Source: Clostridiales bacterium
Lineage (GTDB): Bacteria > Bacillota > Clostridia > Christensenellales > Borkfalkiaceae
Direction of reading: 5' to 3'
Assembly: GCA_015069465.1 (NCBI GenBank)
Contig: SVIO01000008.1
Coordinates: 1-64,000 of the forward strand
Length of the DNA: 64,000 nucleotides
Shown: positions 17,097 to 25,271 of the stretch, piece by piece
Layout: every line of letters begins with the position of its first letter
How positions within the stretch are numbered: position 1 is the first letter of the stretch
Notes under the pieces: model-generated
The model's database searches: none
What the model saw: only the letters and a program-made list of their open reading frames with translations
Told to the model about the DNA's origin: nothing
Program-made: the position numbers and the translations under genes

Positions 17097-17993
17097 TTAT
17101 AGCCCTGCCCTATATTTATAATAAAGTGCTGTTTGTTCATAATAAAAATCAAGATACATCATCAGGTCTTTATCTGCAAGGAAACTTTGATATGCAGTTA
17201 GTGGCTCTAACGTGTCATAATATGCTGTAATGCAAGTTATTACGTCTGCAAAATACCCCATTTCGACAAGTTGGTCTTTTGTATACTCGGCTGCCTTAAC
17301 ATCTAAATATCTAAGATACAAACTGCATTTTGATTCTTTTATAGAGTTTGAAAAGCGTTGTTCTTTTTCATCTAAACTATTGTTATACTTAAAAACCTCT
17401 ATTCTCTTTTTTTCTCTTTCATCCGTTAGTTCAATAAACTTTTTTTGTATTTCTTTAGCATGAATATCGCTAAAATGCTCACTGCTATTTGAAAGGCTTG
17501 AGTTTAGCAACTCTATCTCTGCACTATAGCCTGCAATCTTTTCATTTTTTTCTTGCATTAGACTTGCAAGTTTTAAGTTTTTGCTGTCTTCTAGTTGTGC
17601 CGTTTTATCTACTATTACAGTCGAGTTTAATAACCCCGATTTTAATGCTTGGTCTTTAACCTTTATAATGCTTTCAGCGTATAGATTGTTTATGTTTTCC
17701 ACTTCTTCAGCATAACTTTTTTCAATCAAACTTAATTTTTCTTGTAGCGCTGATATTTTAGATAAAATTTCAGTTTGATATTTTTTTATCTCTCGCTCGT
17801 GCTCGGCTTTAAGCAGATTTTCGGCCTTTTGCATTAACTCTTCATCACTTGGATTTTCATACTCAAGTCGCTCTAACACAAGGTCTTCTAAAACGGCTTC
17901 TTCATAACCTTGCTTTCTTACTCTATAGTGGTTAAACAACTCTAATAATACGGCATACATTTCTGTTTTGGTAGTAGGTAAATTAAATTCCAT
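17097..17993 (-). CDS. Coiled-coil protein, last gene of the phage-head cassette (tail-needle position)
   Basis: 298 aa, family not recognised. A charged helical stretch at about 45-220 (many Glu/Lys heptad-like repeats) forms a long coiled coil, followed by an aromatic-rich C-terminal domain (YFADVITCITAYYDT, MMYLDFYYEQTALYYKY). There is no signal peptide. AGGAGA lies 6 bp before ATG 17993, and the gene starts 2 bp after the hub gene. In P22-type phages the gene after the hub (gp10) encodes the trimeric coiled-coil needle gp26, so by position this could be a needle or plug, but the globular C-terminus is not typical and I see no sequence proof. Confidence 0.45.
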   Translation of the reverse strand: MEFNLPTTKTEMYAVLLELFNHYRVRKQGYEEAVLEDLVLERLEYENPSDEELMQKAENLLKAEHEREIKKYQTEILSKISALQEKLSLIEKSYAEEVENINNLYAESIIKVKDQALKSGLLNSTVIVDKTAQLEDSKNLKLASLMQEKNEKIAGYSAEIELLNSSLSNSSEHFSDIHAKEIQKKFIELTDEREKKRIEVFKYNNSLDEKEQRFSNSIKESKCSLYLRYLDVKAAEYTKDQLVEMGYFADVITCITAYYDTLEPLTAYQSFLADKDLMMYLDFYYEQTALYYKYRAGL

Positions 17994-17995
17994 AA

Positions 17996-19234
17996 TTATT
18001 CTCCTATAGTTTTATATTTTATCTTAAAGTCACCAATCGTTAATTCATCTGTATATGCATGTATATTGAAATAAAACTCATCGCCAACAAGGTTTAGTTT
18101 TTGGTAATTATACCCTTGCCTTATTGTAAAACATCTATAACCAATACTGCTATACACATAGCAAACGGCATCGGTACTAGAACAAATTCCTATTTCGAAA
18201 ATATTCTTTTTGCAATAATTCCCAAAGTTCATTTTTTTGCTTGTCCACGATAAATAACTTGGCTTTCCGTTAGCAATTTGATACAAATATCCTGCCGTTT
18301 TGTTGATTAAATAATTGTCTCCTATAAACTCACTTCCTTGGCCTTCTATAAGGTGCGACCTTTTGTTTATCGTGTCGTACAAATAAATATAGGTTTCGCC
18401 ATCTTTTTTAAATGGTTTTGCATAATATTCGTTGATTGCTCCCGACATCAAAGCACTGCTAAATAAAAATTCTTCATAATTAGTTTTATGCCTTTCTATA
18501 ATTCCGTTTTTATAACTGCAAAGGTTTTCGTTTGATATAAAGAAAATTTCATTTCCCACTTTTACAATAGTGTTATTTTTTATCTCAATTTTATATGTAT
18601 TGATTTTATTAAACGACATTTCATTATTTGCAGAAATATGTAATTTATATATTGACTTTTGGCAAAACACCATTAAATCATCTTGATAAGGAATAAGCCC
18701 AATAATATTACCATCAAGGGTAGGCACGCTTACGAAACCTAAATTTTGAATGTCCATCGATAATGTTTCTAAATCAAACTCGCCAGTAAAATATAAATTT
18801 TTACTTTGCGAAATGAACGCCTTGTTTTTATAGTTAGCAACATATGAGCCTTTAGGAACGCTAAACTTTAATTGATTATTACCTAACAAATATGACTCTG
18901 TGCTAGTTATAACCACCATTTGCTTTTCGCCATCCAACATAATAGGTAATAGCGACGGCTGACCTAAACAATCTTCAAGTTTTTTAACACTAGGACTTAT
19001 ATACTCATGAAGGCATTTATCTCTTGTATAAAATATAATTCTATCATCTAAAAAATATCCCTTATTTACATTTGTAGGAATAGTAGTAATTGATGATAAT
19101 TTGTGGTTTACAGATTTTAACTCTTTATCGACAAAAAAATTTAGCGAAAACTCCGTGTATTGTGCAAAATCTGTTATCTTAAACGTATGGACATTTGTTT
19201 TAACACTAGGTGCATCTAACTCTTTTTTTATCAT
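17996..19234 (-). CDS. Beta-rich phage structural protein, possible P22 gp10-like hub/plug
   Basis: 412 aa, beta-strand-rich throughout, with repeated short blade-like units (for example LMVFCQKSIYKLHI, EIFFISNENLCSY, TYIYLYDT, YLYQIANGKPSYLSW), suggesting a beta-propeller. There is no signal peptide. Its ATG shares a base with the connector-gene stop (TAATG), with GGAG 9 bp upstream. It follows the connector as gp10, the propeller-containing packaged-DNA stabilisation protein, follows gp4 in P22. The assignment rests on fold impression and gene order, not on a recognised motif. Confidence 0.5.
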   Translation of the reverse strand: MIKKELDAPSVKTNVHTFKITDFAQYTEFSLNFFVDKELKSVNHKLSSITTIPTNVNKGYFLDDRIIFYTRDKCLHEYISPSVKKLEDCLGQPSLLPIMLDGEKQMVVITSTESYLLGNNQLKFSVPKGSYVANYKNKAFISQSKNLYFTGEFDLETLSMDIQNLGFVSVPTLDGNIIGLIPYQDDLMVFCQKSIYKLHISANNEMSFNKINTYKIEIKNNTIVKVGNEIFFISNENLCSYKNGIIERHKTNYEEFLFSSALMSGAINEYYAKPFKKDGETYIYLYDTINKRSHLIEGQGSEFIGDNYLINKTAGYLYQIANGKPSYLSWTSKKMNFGNYCKKNIFEIGICSSTDAVCYVYSSIGYRCFTIRQGYNYQKLNLVGDEFYFNIHAYTDELTIGDFKIKYKTIGE

Positions 19235-19803
19235 TACTTAAAACTCCTGCCCTTAATCTTAACGTTTTTAATGCCTTTAATTTCTTGAAGTGCAGACATA
19301 TATCGTTTATGGTGCATAACTGCTTCATCAAACTTGCCTTGACTAATACAATACTCTGCTGCAACGCCATAAGCAATAACTCTTGTAGGGATATCCCTTT
19401 CTTGATAATCTATTTCGCTTTCATCAGTATATTCTTCTGGCAAATATTGATATTCGACAAAAAGTTCAACGTCTGAATTGTTATCTTTAAGCAAAATTTC
19501 TTCAGTCTCGTCTATAAAATCAAAATTTTTACCTTCTTGGTCATAAACCTTGATTATTTTAACCACCTTTTTATATAATTCATCATATGACAAAATGCCA
19601 CCATTAAAAGTTACAAATTGTTTTGATATTAAAGGAAAATAGGTTGTTGATAATTCACTTATAACAAGACCTATTATTTTTAGTAAAAATTGTATGTCTT
19701 CATAAGTTTCTTCCCCAACGTTTATTTGTTCTCCAAAGTAACTTACTATATCTGGTCTGCCAATAAGTATCCCTGTGTTAATTAGTACATCTCTTGCTGT
19801 CAT
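19234..19803 (-). CDS. Phage head completion / connector protein (gp4-like adaptor)
   Basis: 189 aa starting at ATG 19803, which has AAGGAG 6 bp upstream; a start 45 bp further up lies in the terminator stem and is rejected. The helical N-terminal half (VLINTGILIGRPDIVSYF) and the C-terminal PTRVIAYGVAAEYCISQG-KFDEAV helix pair resemble head-tail connector and adaptor proteins that seal the portal ring. It lies between the coat and hub genes, the expected place. It is separated from the coat gene by a hairpin terminator, so it is probably made in smaller amounts than coat. Confidence 0.6.
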   Translation of the reverse strand: MTARDVLINTGILIGRPDIVSYFGEQINVGEETYEDIQFLLKIIGLVISELSTTYFPLISKQFVTFNGGILSYDELYKKVVKIIKVYDQEGKNFDFIDETEEILLKDNNSDVELFVEYQYLPEEYTDESEIDYQERDIPTRVIAYGVAAEYCISQGKFDEAVMHHKRYMSALQEIKGIKNVKIKGRSFK

Positions 19804-19822
19804 AATTACTCCTTTATAAAAA

Positions 19823-19848
19823 TTGCCGAGCCTTGATAGGCTCGGCAA
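19823..19848 (-). terminator. Terminator between coat and connector genes
   Basis: Stem ttgccgagcc/ggctcggcaa (10 bp, 6-nt loop), followed by TTTTTAT on the minus strand, directly upstream of the connector SD. It is strong enough to stop most transcripts after the coat gene. Confidence 0.85.
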
Positions 19849-19881
19849 CCTAATAATTATTTTTTAATTGTCTTTGTTTGA

Positions 19882-21057
19882 TTATGCTTCAGTAATGCCA
19901 GAAAGCATGCCTTGTCCGTTAGGGCAAGAACATATAAGTTCTGCATACTTAACGAGCGTTGCAGTATAAACAGGCTTACCTGGAATTTGTTTAAGCACTC
20001 TGCCATCATCATCAGCAAGCCATTGCCAATCGCAAAGTTGGTGTAGTGTAAAGTCGTTTGTATTAAGCAAATACATTGTTCCTTCTGGGCAGAACCTATC
20101 AGCCACAATAGGAATACCGTTATAGTTCATAGCCTTAAAGCCACCATTAAGTTCCATTGTGTCAATACTTCTTCTATTAGCACCAAATAGTTGTTGTAAT
20201 GCTCTACGAACACCCCAAGAGCATACGATAAAGTTTACGCCCCTGCCACTTCTTTCTTCAATAGCATCAAGTGCTGTTTGAATTGTGAGTTCACTGATTT
20301 CGCCAACTTCTTTTTGTGTGTATGGCATAAGCCAAGCATTTTGACTTCTGTTTACGCCATATAAGTTTGCACTATCCCCAAAAATTGCACCAAGACCTGT
20401 GATTTCGTGATTATATGATGCTTGAACAGTCATTATTGCGCCTGCCGAAAAAGTTTGGTCTGCAACAGTTGCACCTGACAAAGTTACTTGCTTAAGCGCT
20501 CTGTTGATAGAAACAACCTTCCTTGCTGAAAGACCTGAAATAATGTTACCAGATGCATCTCTAATATCAACGAGCATGCCTTCCATAATGTTTTTTACGT
20601 TATCTACATAGAAAACGTTGCTTTTTACTTCAGAAACAGTTGCAAGAGCGCCTGTGCCATCGCCGAAAAGCATTCTTCCAAAGTTAAAGGTGCTTGACTT
20701 TATAAGTCCTTCCATTTCAGAGTTCAATAGACTAACGAAAGCACCTGAATTGTTTTCTGATGCCCTGATTGCCTTGTCTGAAATTTCAATAACGCCATAA
20801 AGGTTTTTAAGTGTTGAAACAAATTGAGTGTAGTTGTTGCCTGTTGCCGTTGGCAAGTTGCCATCTTCCGTACCTGCATTAATACCACCGTTTACACCAA
20901 AAGTGCAAAGTTTTCTTACTTCTTTACCCCAAACATCGTTTGTGCTTTTTGAAATTGCCGATAAAAGTGGGTTTACGTTGTTATCGAGTTGATGACTGAT
21001 TGCATCTAAATATAATGATTTTAACGCACTATCTGCGTTTGTTAAATTAACTGCCAT
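19882..21057 (-). CDS. Phage major capsid protein (HK97-like fold)
   Basis: 391 aa. Features of HK97-type coat proteins: helical N-arm, GKEVRKLCTFGVNGG-type early strand, a loop rich in Gly/Thr (GTEDGNLPTATG), a spine-helix region (LNSEMEGLIKSSTFNFGRMLFGDG) and C-terminal A-domain strands (GIPIVADRFCPEGTMYLLN, then LKQIPGKPVYTATLVKYAEL). No prohead protease is encoded nearby, and no cleavage site is evident. AAGGAG precedes ATG 21057; the scaffold gene ends 14 bp upstream. The frame is intact with no internal stops. Confidence 0.85.
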   Translation of the reverse strand: MAVNLTNADSALKSLYLDAISHQLDNNVNPLLSAISKSTNDVWGKEVRKLCTFGVNGGINAGTEDGNLPTATGNNYTQFVSTLKNLYGVIEISDKAIRASENNSGAFVSLLNSEMEGLIKSSTFNFGRMLFGDGTGALATVSEVKSNVFYVDNVKNIMEGMLVDIRDASGNIISGLSARKVVSINRALKQVTLSGATVADQTFSAGAIMTVQASYNHEITGLGAIFGDSANLYGVNRSQNAWLMPYTQKEVGEISELTIQTALDAIEERSGRGVNFIVCSWGVRRALQQLFGANRRSIDTMELNGGFKAMNYNGIPIVADRFCPEGTMYLLNTNDFTLHQLCDWQWLADDDGRVLKQIPGKPVYTATLVKYAELICSCPNGQGMLSGITEA

Positions 21058-21071
21058 ATTTTCTCCTTATT

Positions 21072-21512
21072 TTAATTATTAAGTAATTTTTTTGCGAGTT
21101 TTCCCGCTTCTTCAATTGTTGTTGGACGATTAACCGGTGTTTTCACGCCAACCCCAGCACCATCCATAATAATCGCACTTGGTTTTTTGCCAAGCACATC
21201 AAGTAAATATTCTTTTAAGAACTTTTCTTTATCTATCAAGGTTGTATCCACTTGATTTTGTGGCTGACTTTTTTGATTAGATAAAGCAGAGTTATTTTGT
21301 TCTGTTTTATCACCTTCAATCTTGCTTTCTAACTCTTTTATCTTCTGACAGCGTTTGGTAAACTCAGACTGTAAAGAATTATATGCACTTAAAAGTGCCC
21401 CCACATCTTTAAATTTTCCTAATGAGACTTCCCCTTTATCTTCGCCTTTACTAATCTCTGCCTCTGCAGTTTGCGTTTTTGGTGAAATTTGTTCATTTTT
21501 TATTTCTTCCAT
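21072..21512 (-). CDS. Phage capsid scaffold protein
   Basis: 146 aa, acidic and Lys/Glu/Gln-rich. Its central motif LGKFKDVGALLSAYNSLQSEF, split here for length as LGKFKDVGALL and SAYNSLQSEF, is the signature of short scaffold proteins of Bacillota phages; it leads into a coiled coil (QKIKELESK). The C-terminal helix (EEAGKLAKKLLNN) probably contacts coat. The gene sits between portal and coat, the standard place, with a 1-bp gap after portal. Confidence 0.7.
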   Translation of the reverse strand: MEEIKNEQISPKTQTAEAEISKGEDKGEVSLGKFKDVGALLSAYNSLQSEFTKRCQKIKELESKIEGDKTEQNNSALSNQKSQPQNQVDTTLIDKEKFLKEYLLDVLGKKPSAIIMDGAGVGVKTPVNRPTTIEEAGKLAKKLLNN

Positions 21513-21513
21513 T

Positions 21514-23370
21514 TTAATTTTCTCCTGTTTCTATTTTTATCGCATCTTTGTGCGCTTTTATATGTTTATAAAATCTTTGTTTTTTGTCTTTAGAAAGCGA
21601 CGTATGCTCACTTAGTACATATCTCGTATGCTCATCTATATGAATTTCGTGGTCATCAATCTCATCAATTTCCACTTCTTTTGTCAACATAAAATCGTTT
21701 TCTTGTTGTGCTTTTTCTTCTTGAAGTCTTGCAAGCCCCTTTTGATAATCGAGTTCTTTATACCCCAAAAGCGACAATACCTTTTCTTTTGTGGCTGGGC
21801 GAAGTTTTCCGTTTTCATCGCTTAAAAGTCCACTTTGATATAGTTTGAAAATCATATCTTTCTTTTGAGTATTGGTGTATAAAAGTTCGTTTTCGTTATC
21901 GAGATAAACATCATCTGACTGAGTGCTTGACTTGTCCACATATAATATTTTTATCTTATTAAATTTATCTTCTGTTTTGATTGCCCTAATACCTGCCGAA
22001 AATTGTGAATATAGCCTTATCATTTGTTTGGAAACTTTTATATAACTATCTCTAATTTCTTCGGCTGACCTAAGAAGCCTTGAGTTATCTTGTTCGATTA
22101 AAATTTCTAATGCCGTACCACTTGATAGTGATGCGTTAGATGCACTTGAAGTTACATTACTAACCCCACTTACCACAACGAACTCGTTTAAAAGTTTGTC
22201 TTCTTCTTGGTTAAAGTCGGTTGGCATTGTCATATTAGCCATTATTTCTGGTGCCTTAGAACCTTGCCTATAAACGAGCACCTTCCCCGGTGAAAGTCCG
22301 TCTTGTGCTAAATCATCAACGTCCATAGAGCCGTCTTCTACCGTCATAATGCCCATAGATAACCTGTTTAGAAACTCGTGTTTTCTGTTCTTTACTGCGT
22401 TATACGCCCTTTGCACAGGAATAAGCCTTTCAACAACACTTACGCCAAAAAAACAGCCTGCTTGTTCAAACGAATCTTGTTTAACAAAAGGGTAACCCCT
22501 CGTTCCGTTTTCGCCATTTTTATAAGGCAAGTCGCCCACAAAAAGTAGTTTATCACCAGCAACCGTTATAAGCCTTCCGTTAGGAAACTGTTTTGTTGGC
22601 TTTTCATACCTTTCAATCACGGTAACGCCGTCATCTATAGTGGTATGGCTTTCTTGGTTAAACGACGATGATTTTTGCAAACTTTGAACGTCAAGTTTTT
22701 GACCTGCGACATCGACGCCATATAACTCTTTAACCCTTTCTGTACTCATTGCCCTTGCGTGAATAATACTTTGGCAATCATCGATATTTTCTGTGGTTAG
22801 AGAATCTGGGAAAATTTCAAATGGTGAAATTGCCACAACTTCAACATCCCCCTCATACACGTTTTTGCCATCGTTTGTTCCTATAAGGTTGCCACCATCG
22901 GCGTTCCAAATAACCTTATAAAAACTCGTGCCACAAGTTTCGCTCCACACAGTTGCCTTTTTTACAACTTCGTGAAGGCGTGTTTTCTTAAAAGCGTTTT
23001 CTAAAAGTTTTTCAGCAACGCTAGCCGACTCTACATCTTTATCATCATCTGTTTTTGGGCGAACAGAAACGGTTGGCGATATGTATGAAAACTTGGCAAG
23101 CCTTGTGTCGACAATAGGCGCTATATGGTTATACACGCCCCTACCTTGCCAATAAAATGTTTTGCCCTCTTCTAAGAGTTCTCCGTGCGCACTAACATCG
23201 CAATATTGATTGCCGTTAACAAAGTTTATGTTTAGTTCCCACTGCCTTTCATAAATAACCCTTTTTTCTTGTCTTTTCTTAAAATCAGCCTTAACATCTG
23301 CAATAAGGTCTTCTATGTACCTATCATTTTCTTGTTTTTTTATAACTGACTTTATTGAACTATTTCTCAA
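21514..23370 (-). CDS. Phage portal protein (P22-type)
   Basis: 618 aa, in the range of podovirus portals. The N-terminal crown and wing region has YERQWELNINFVNGNQY and RLAKFSYISPTVSVRP; the middle has the conserved RAYNAVKNRKHEFLNRLSMG region and the stem/tunnel segment with VSGVSNVTSSASNASLSSGTAL, given here in part. The C-terminal 60 residues form a charged helix. The start is TTG 23370 with AAGGAG 8 bp upstream. The portal dodecamer is the DNA entry channel and terminase dock. The frame is intact. Confidence 0.82.
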   Translation of the reverse strand: MRNSSIKSVIKKQENDRYIEDLIADVKADFKKRQEKRVIYERQWELNINFVNGNQYCDVSAHGELLEEGKTFYWQGRGVYNHIAPIVDTRLAKFSYISPTVSVRPKTDDDKDVESASVAEKLLENAFKKTRLHEVVKKATVWSETCGTSFYKVIWNADGGNLIGTNDGKNVYEGDVEVVAISPFEIFPDSLTTENIDDCQSIIHARAMSTERVKELYGVDVAGQKLDVQSLQKSSSFNQESHTTIDDGVTVIERYEKPTKQFPNGRLITVAGDKLLFVGDLPYKNGENGTRGYPFVKQDSFEQAGCFFGVSVVERLIPVQRAYNAVKNRKHEFLNRLSMGIMTVEDGSMDVDDLAQDGLSPGKVLVYRQGSKAPEIMANMTMPTDFNQEEDKLLNEFVVVSGVSNVTSSASNASLSSGTALEILIEQDNSRLLRSAEEIRDSYIKVSKQMIRLYSQFSAGIRAIKTEDKFNKIKILYVDKSSTQSDDVYLDNENELLYTNTQKKDMIFKLYQSGLLSDENGKLRPATKEKVLSLLGYKELDYQKGLARLQEEKAQQENDFMLTKEVEIDEIDDHEIHIDEHTRYVLSEHTSLSKDKKQRFYKHIKAHKDAIKIETGEN

Positions 23371-23382
23371 TGTTTTTTCTCC

Positions 23383-23679
23383 TTAACTATTTTGAATTTC
23401 TTTTAGTAAGCAAAGCAACCTAACCTTTTCTTCGTATAGTTCTTGGTCGGTCATCTCGCTAGCATCTTTTTGAGTTTCATCAAGCAAAAACTTTAATGCA
23501 CTCATATCGGGTGGCACATTTTTTGTTGTAACCTTTTTTTTGGAAAGTTTAATTTCTTCGCCATCACCCACGTATTCTTCAACCACTTCGGTTGCATCAT
23601 AGCCGAGTGCCTTTTTGATTAGTGCTTGCTCCAAATCAATTTTATCTACCTGCTTTTTTCGTTTATTTCTTCCTTTCAT
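23383..23679 (-). CDS. Short small-terminase-like protein lacking an N-terminal HTH domain
   Basis: 98 aa. The stretch IKKALGYDATE, an acidic spacer, then TTKNVPPDMSALKFLL resembles the C-terminal part of small terminase subunits of Bacillota phages, where a KxVPPDxxAxxFxLK segment follows the DNA-binding helix-turn-helix. Here only about 17 basic residues precede that part, so no HTH can be present. The C-terminus is a helix (EMTDQELYEEKVRLLCLL). It overlaps the terL 3' end by 17 bp and is followed by the portal gene after 12 bp. The terminase order (large before small) is unusual. The assignment is by motif resemblance only. Confidence 0.5.
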   Translation of the reverse strand: MKGRNKRKKQVDKIDLEQALIKKALGYDATEVVEEYVGDGEEIKLSKKKVTTKNVPPDMSALKFLLDETQKDASEMTDQELYEEKVRLLCLLKEIQNS

Positions 23680-25096
23680 TCATAATTTTTTTGATTAACC
23701 TTTCCTTATCCTTTTGAATTTCTGTCTTTATAGGTTTAGGGGGTGTGTTTTCTGGCTTTGTCATCAAATAATACCTAAGTTCATCTAGGGCGTGGTCATC
23801 AATTTTTTTAGGATTTTCGCCTTCGCTCCACCTGTATGTTTTTAGTTCTCTTATAAGGTTTGTGCAACAAGGGAATATATATAGTTTACTTCTTCCATCA
23901 TTTACCTTTAGGTATTGCTTTACTCTTTGTATGCCACTAAACATATCCTTGTTAACCTTTGGGCTAGCAACTATTCCAAAATCATAAAAAAGTTCGGTAA
24001 CGCTTTTAGAAGACGCAAGTGTTTTTTGGTTTGCTGCAGAGTCTATAAGGGTATGGTATCTCCCTTGATTATCAGCCTTCCAATTTAAAGCCCTGCTTAT
24101 CTCTTTTATCCTATTTGAGTGATAACTAATGTCTTTTCCTGCTTCAAAATGCTCTGCCACGACATAGACGTTGCCGTCATAATCGACAGCATACCAATGT
24201 GCTGATAAAGGGTTGTTAAGTCCTGGGTCAATAGAAATTGTGTCCTGCCACTCACTTGGAATTTGTATTGGCTCCTTAAGAACGTGAATATTTTCATCAA
24301 ACTCTGGATACACAAGCCCTTCGCTAGCCTTAAACCTGCCATACCTACGGCTATCGAGTTGGTCTTTTGAAAGGGTTTTTGTAAGAAGTTCAATCTCTTT
24401 TTTATCGAGATATGGGTTATCTTCCCACTCCATAAACTCGTGCCAAACTTCTGGGTTATTTTCTATATTGAGATAAATTTTATCATGGATAAAAGTTAGC
24501 CCTTTAAGTGGTGTCATAGTTCCAAAAATATCCCCACTCTTATCGAGAACACGCATACGGCACTCATCGTAAATATCTTCTGGTGGCTCTTCATCAAACC
24601 ACACAAAGTCAAGCGAACTGCCTTGAAACTTTTCTCTACCTTGGTCGCACGACTTAAAGCCGATAACCGACACCCCACCGAACACGTTTTTAATGCGAAT
24701 TTGGTCTATAACCCCATAGTCAAGGCTATCTCTTTTGCCACTAAGCATGGTTACATCTTGTATCCACGAAGGGTTAAGGTAAGATAAAATCTTCTTTTGT
24801 GCAACGTCTCTTTGAACTTGCTGAGAAAGCGAGACAACCCAGCCAAACACATTTTCTCTGTTCTCACGATACGGGTGGTTTCCCCTTGCCATATATATGC
24901 TTTCAACTGCCCCACACTCTGTTTTGCCACTTCTATTGCCACCGAACACCCACCTGTTCCTTTTTTGGCATTTGTGAAAGGCAAGTTGTTTTTGGTGCAC
25001 CTTTTCGCCATTGTTATATTTTGCCAGCCTATCTTCGCCCTTTCTCCTTTTCTCTTCTTGTTCGATTTGCCTTATCCTTAAGATGATGTCTTTCAT
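23663..25096 (-). CDS. Phage terminase large subunit
   Basis: 477 aa. Packaging ATPase plus nuclease. Walker A GGNRSGKT (52-59), Walker B DFVWFDEE (163-170), coupling motif GTMTP (192-196). The RNase H-like nuclease has Asp290 (SIDPG), Asp352 (LIDSAA) and acidic residues at 433-438 (KIDDHALDELRY). All catalytic residues are present, so it should be active. It is the first gene of the cassette, 22 nt downstream of the predicted start point of promoter 25125-25152, with GGGGGAA as its SD. Confidence 0.92.
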   Translation of the reverse strand: MKDIILRIRQIEQEEKRRKGEDRLAKYNNGEKVHQKQLAFHKCQKRNRWVFGGNRSGKTECGAVESIYMARGNHPYRENRENVFGWVVSLSQQVQRDVAQKKILSYLNPSWIQDVTMLSGKRDSLDYGVIDQIRIKNVFGGVSVIGFKSCDQGREKFQGSSLDFVWFDEEPPEDIYDECRMRVLDKSGDIFGTMTPLKGLTFIHDKIYLNIENNPEVWHEFMEWEDNPYLDKKEIELLTKTLSKDQLDSRRYGRFKASEGLVYPEFDENIHVLKEPIQIPSEWQDTISIDPGLNNPLSAHWYAVDYDGNVYVVAEHFEAGKDISYHSNRIKEISRALNWKADNQGRYHTLIDSAANQKTLASSKSVTELFYDFGIVASPKVNKDMFSGIQRVKQYLKVNDGRSKLYIFPCCTNLIRELKTYRWSEGENPKKIDDHALDELRYYLMTKPENTPPKPIKTEIQKDKERLIKKIMNERKK

Positions 25097-25124
25097 AATT
25101 CCCCCAAAAACTATCGACGGCGTT

Positions 25125-25152
25125 ATAATACCAAACTTTTTTTATATGTAAA
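25125..25152 (-). promoter_or_regulatory. Promoter of the phage-head cassette
   Basis: TTTACA (25147-25152), 16-bp spacer, TATTAT (25125-25130) on the minus strand; transcription start near 25118. It resembles host sigma-A promoters, and no operator-like repeat is seen around it. Confidence 0.65.
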
Positions 25153-25198
25153 GGGGTGTATGACAAGGTTTAGAAAAAATTTGAAAATTTAAAAATAT

Positions 25199-25230
25199 AA
25201 ATGGTTAGTCAAAAATTTGACTAACCATTT
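25199..25230 (-). terminator. Terminator of the topoisomerase operon
   Basis: Perfect 15-bp arms aaatggttagtcaaa/tttgactaaccattt with a 2-nt centre, 42 bp after the topoisomerase subunit A stop. It separates that operon from the phage cassette. Confidence 0.75.
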
Positions 25231-25271
25231 TTTGTTATTGTTTTTGTTTTGTTAATTTTTTAGCCTTTTAA

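Noticed and set aside
17033..25230. Attachment sites or direct repeats flanking the phage cassette
   Set aside because: By eye no matching repeats, tRNA end or target duplication was found between the left flank (16982-17096) and the right flank (25097-25230).
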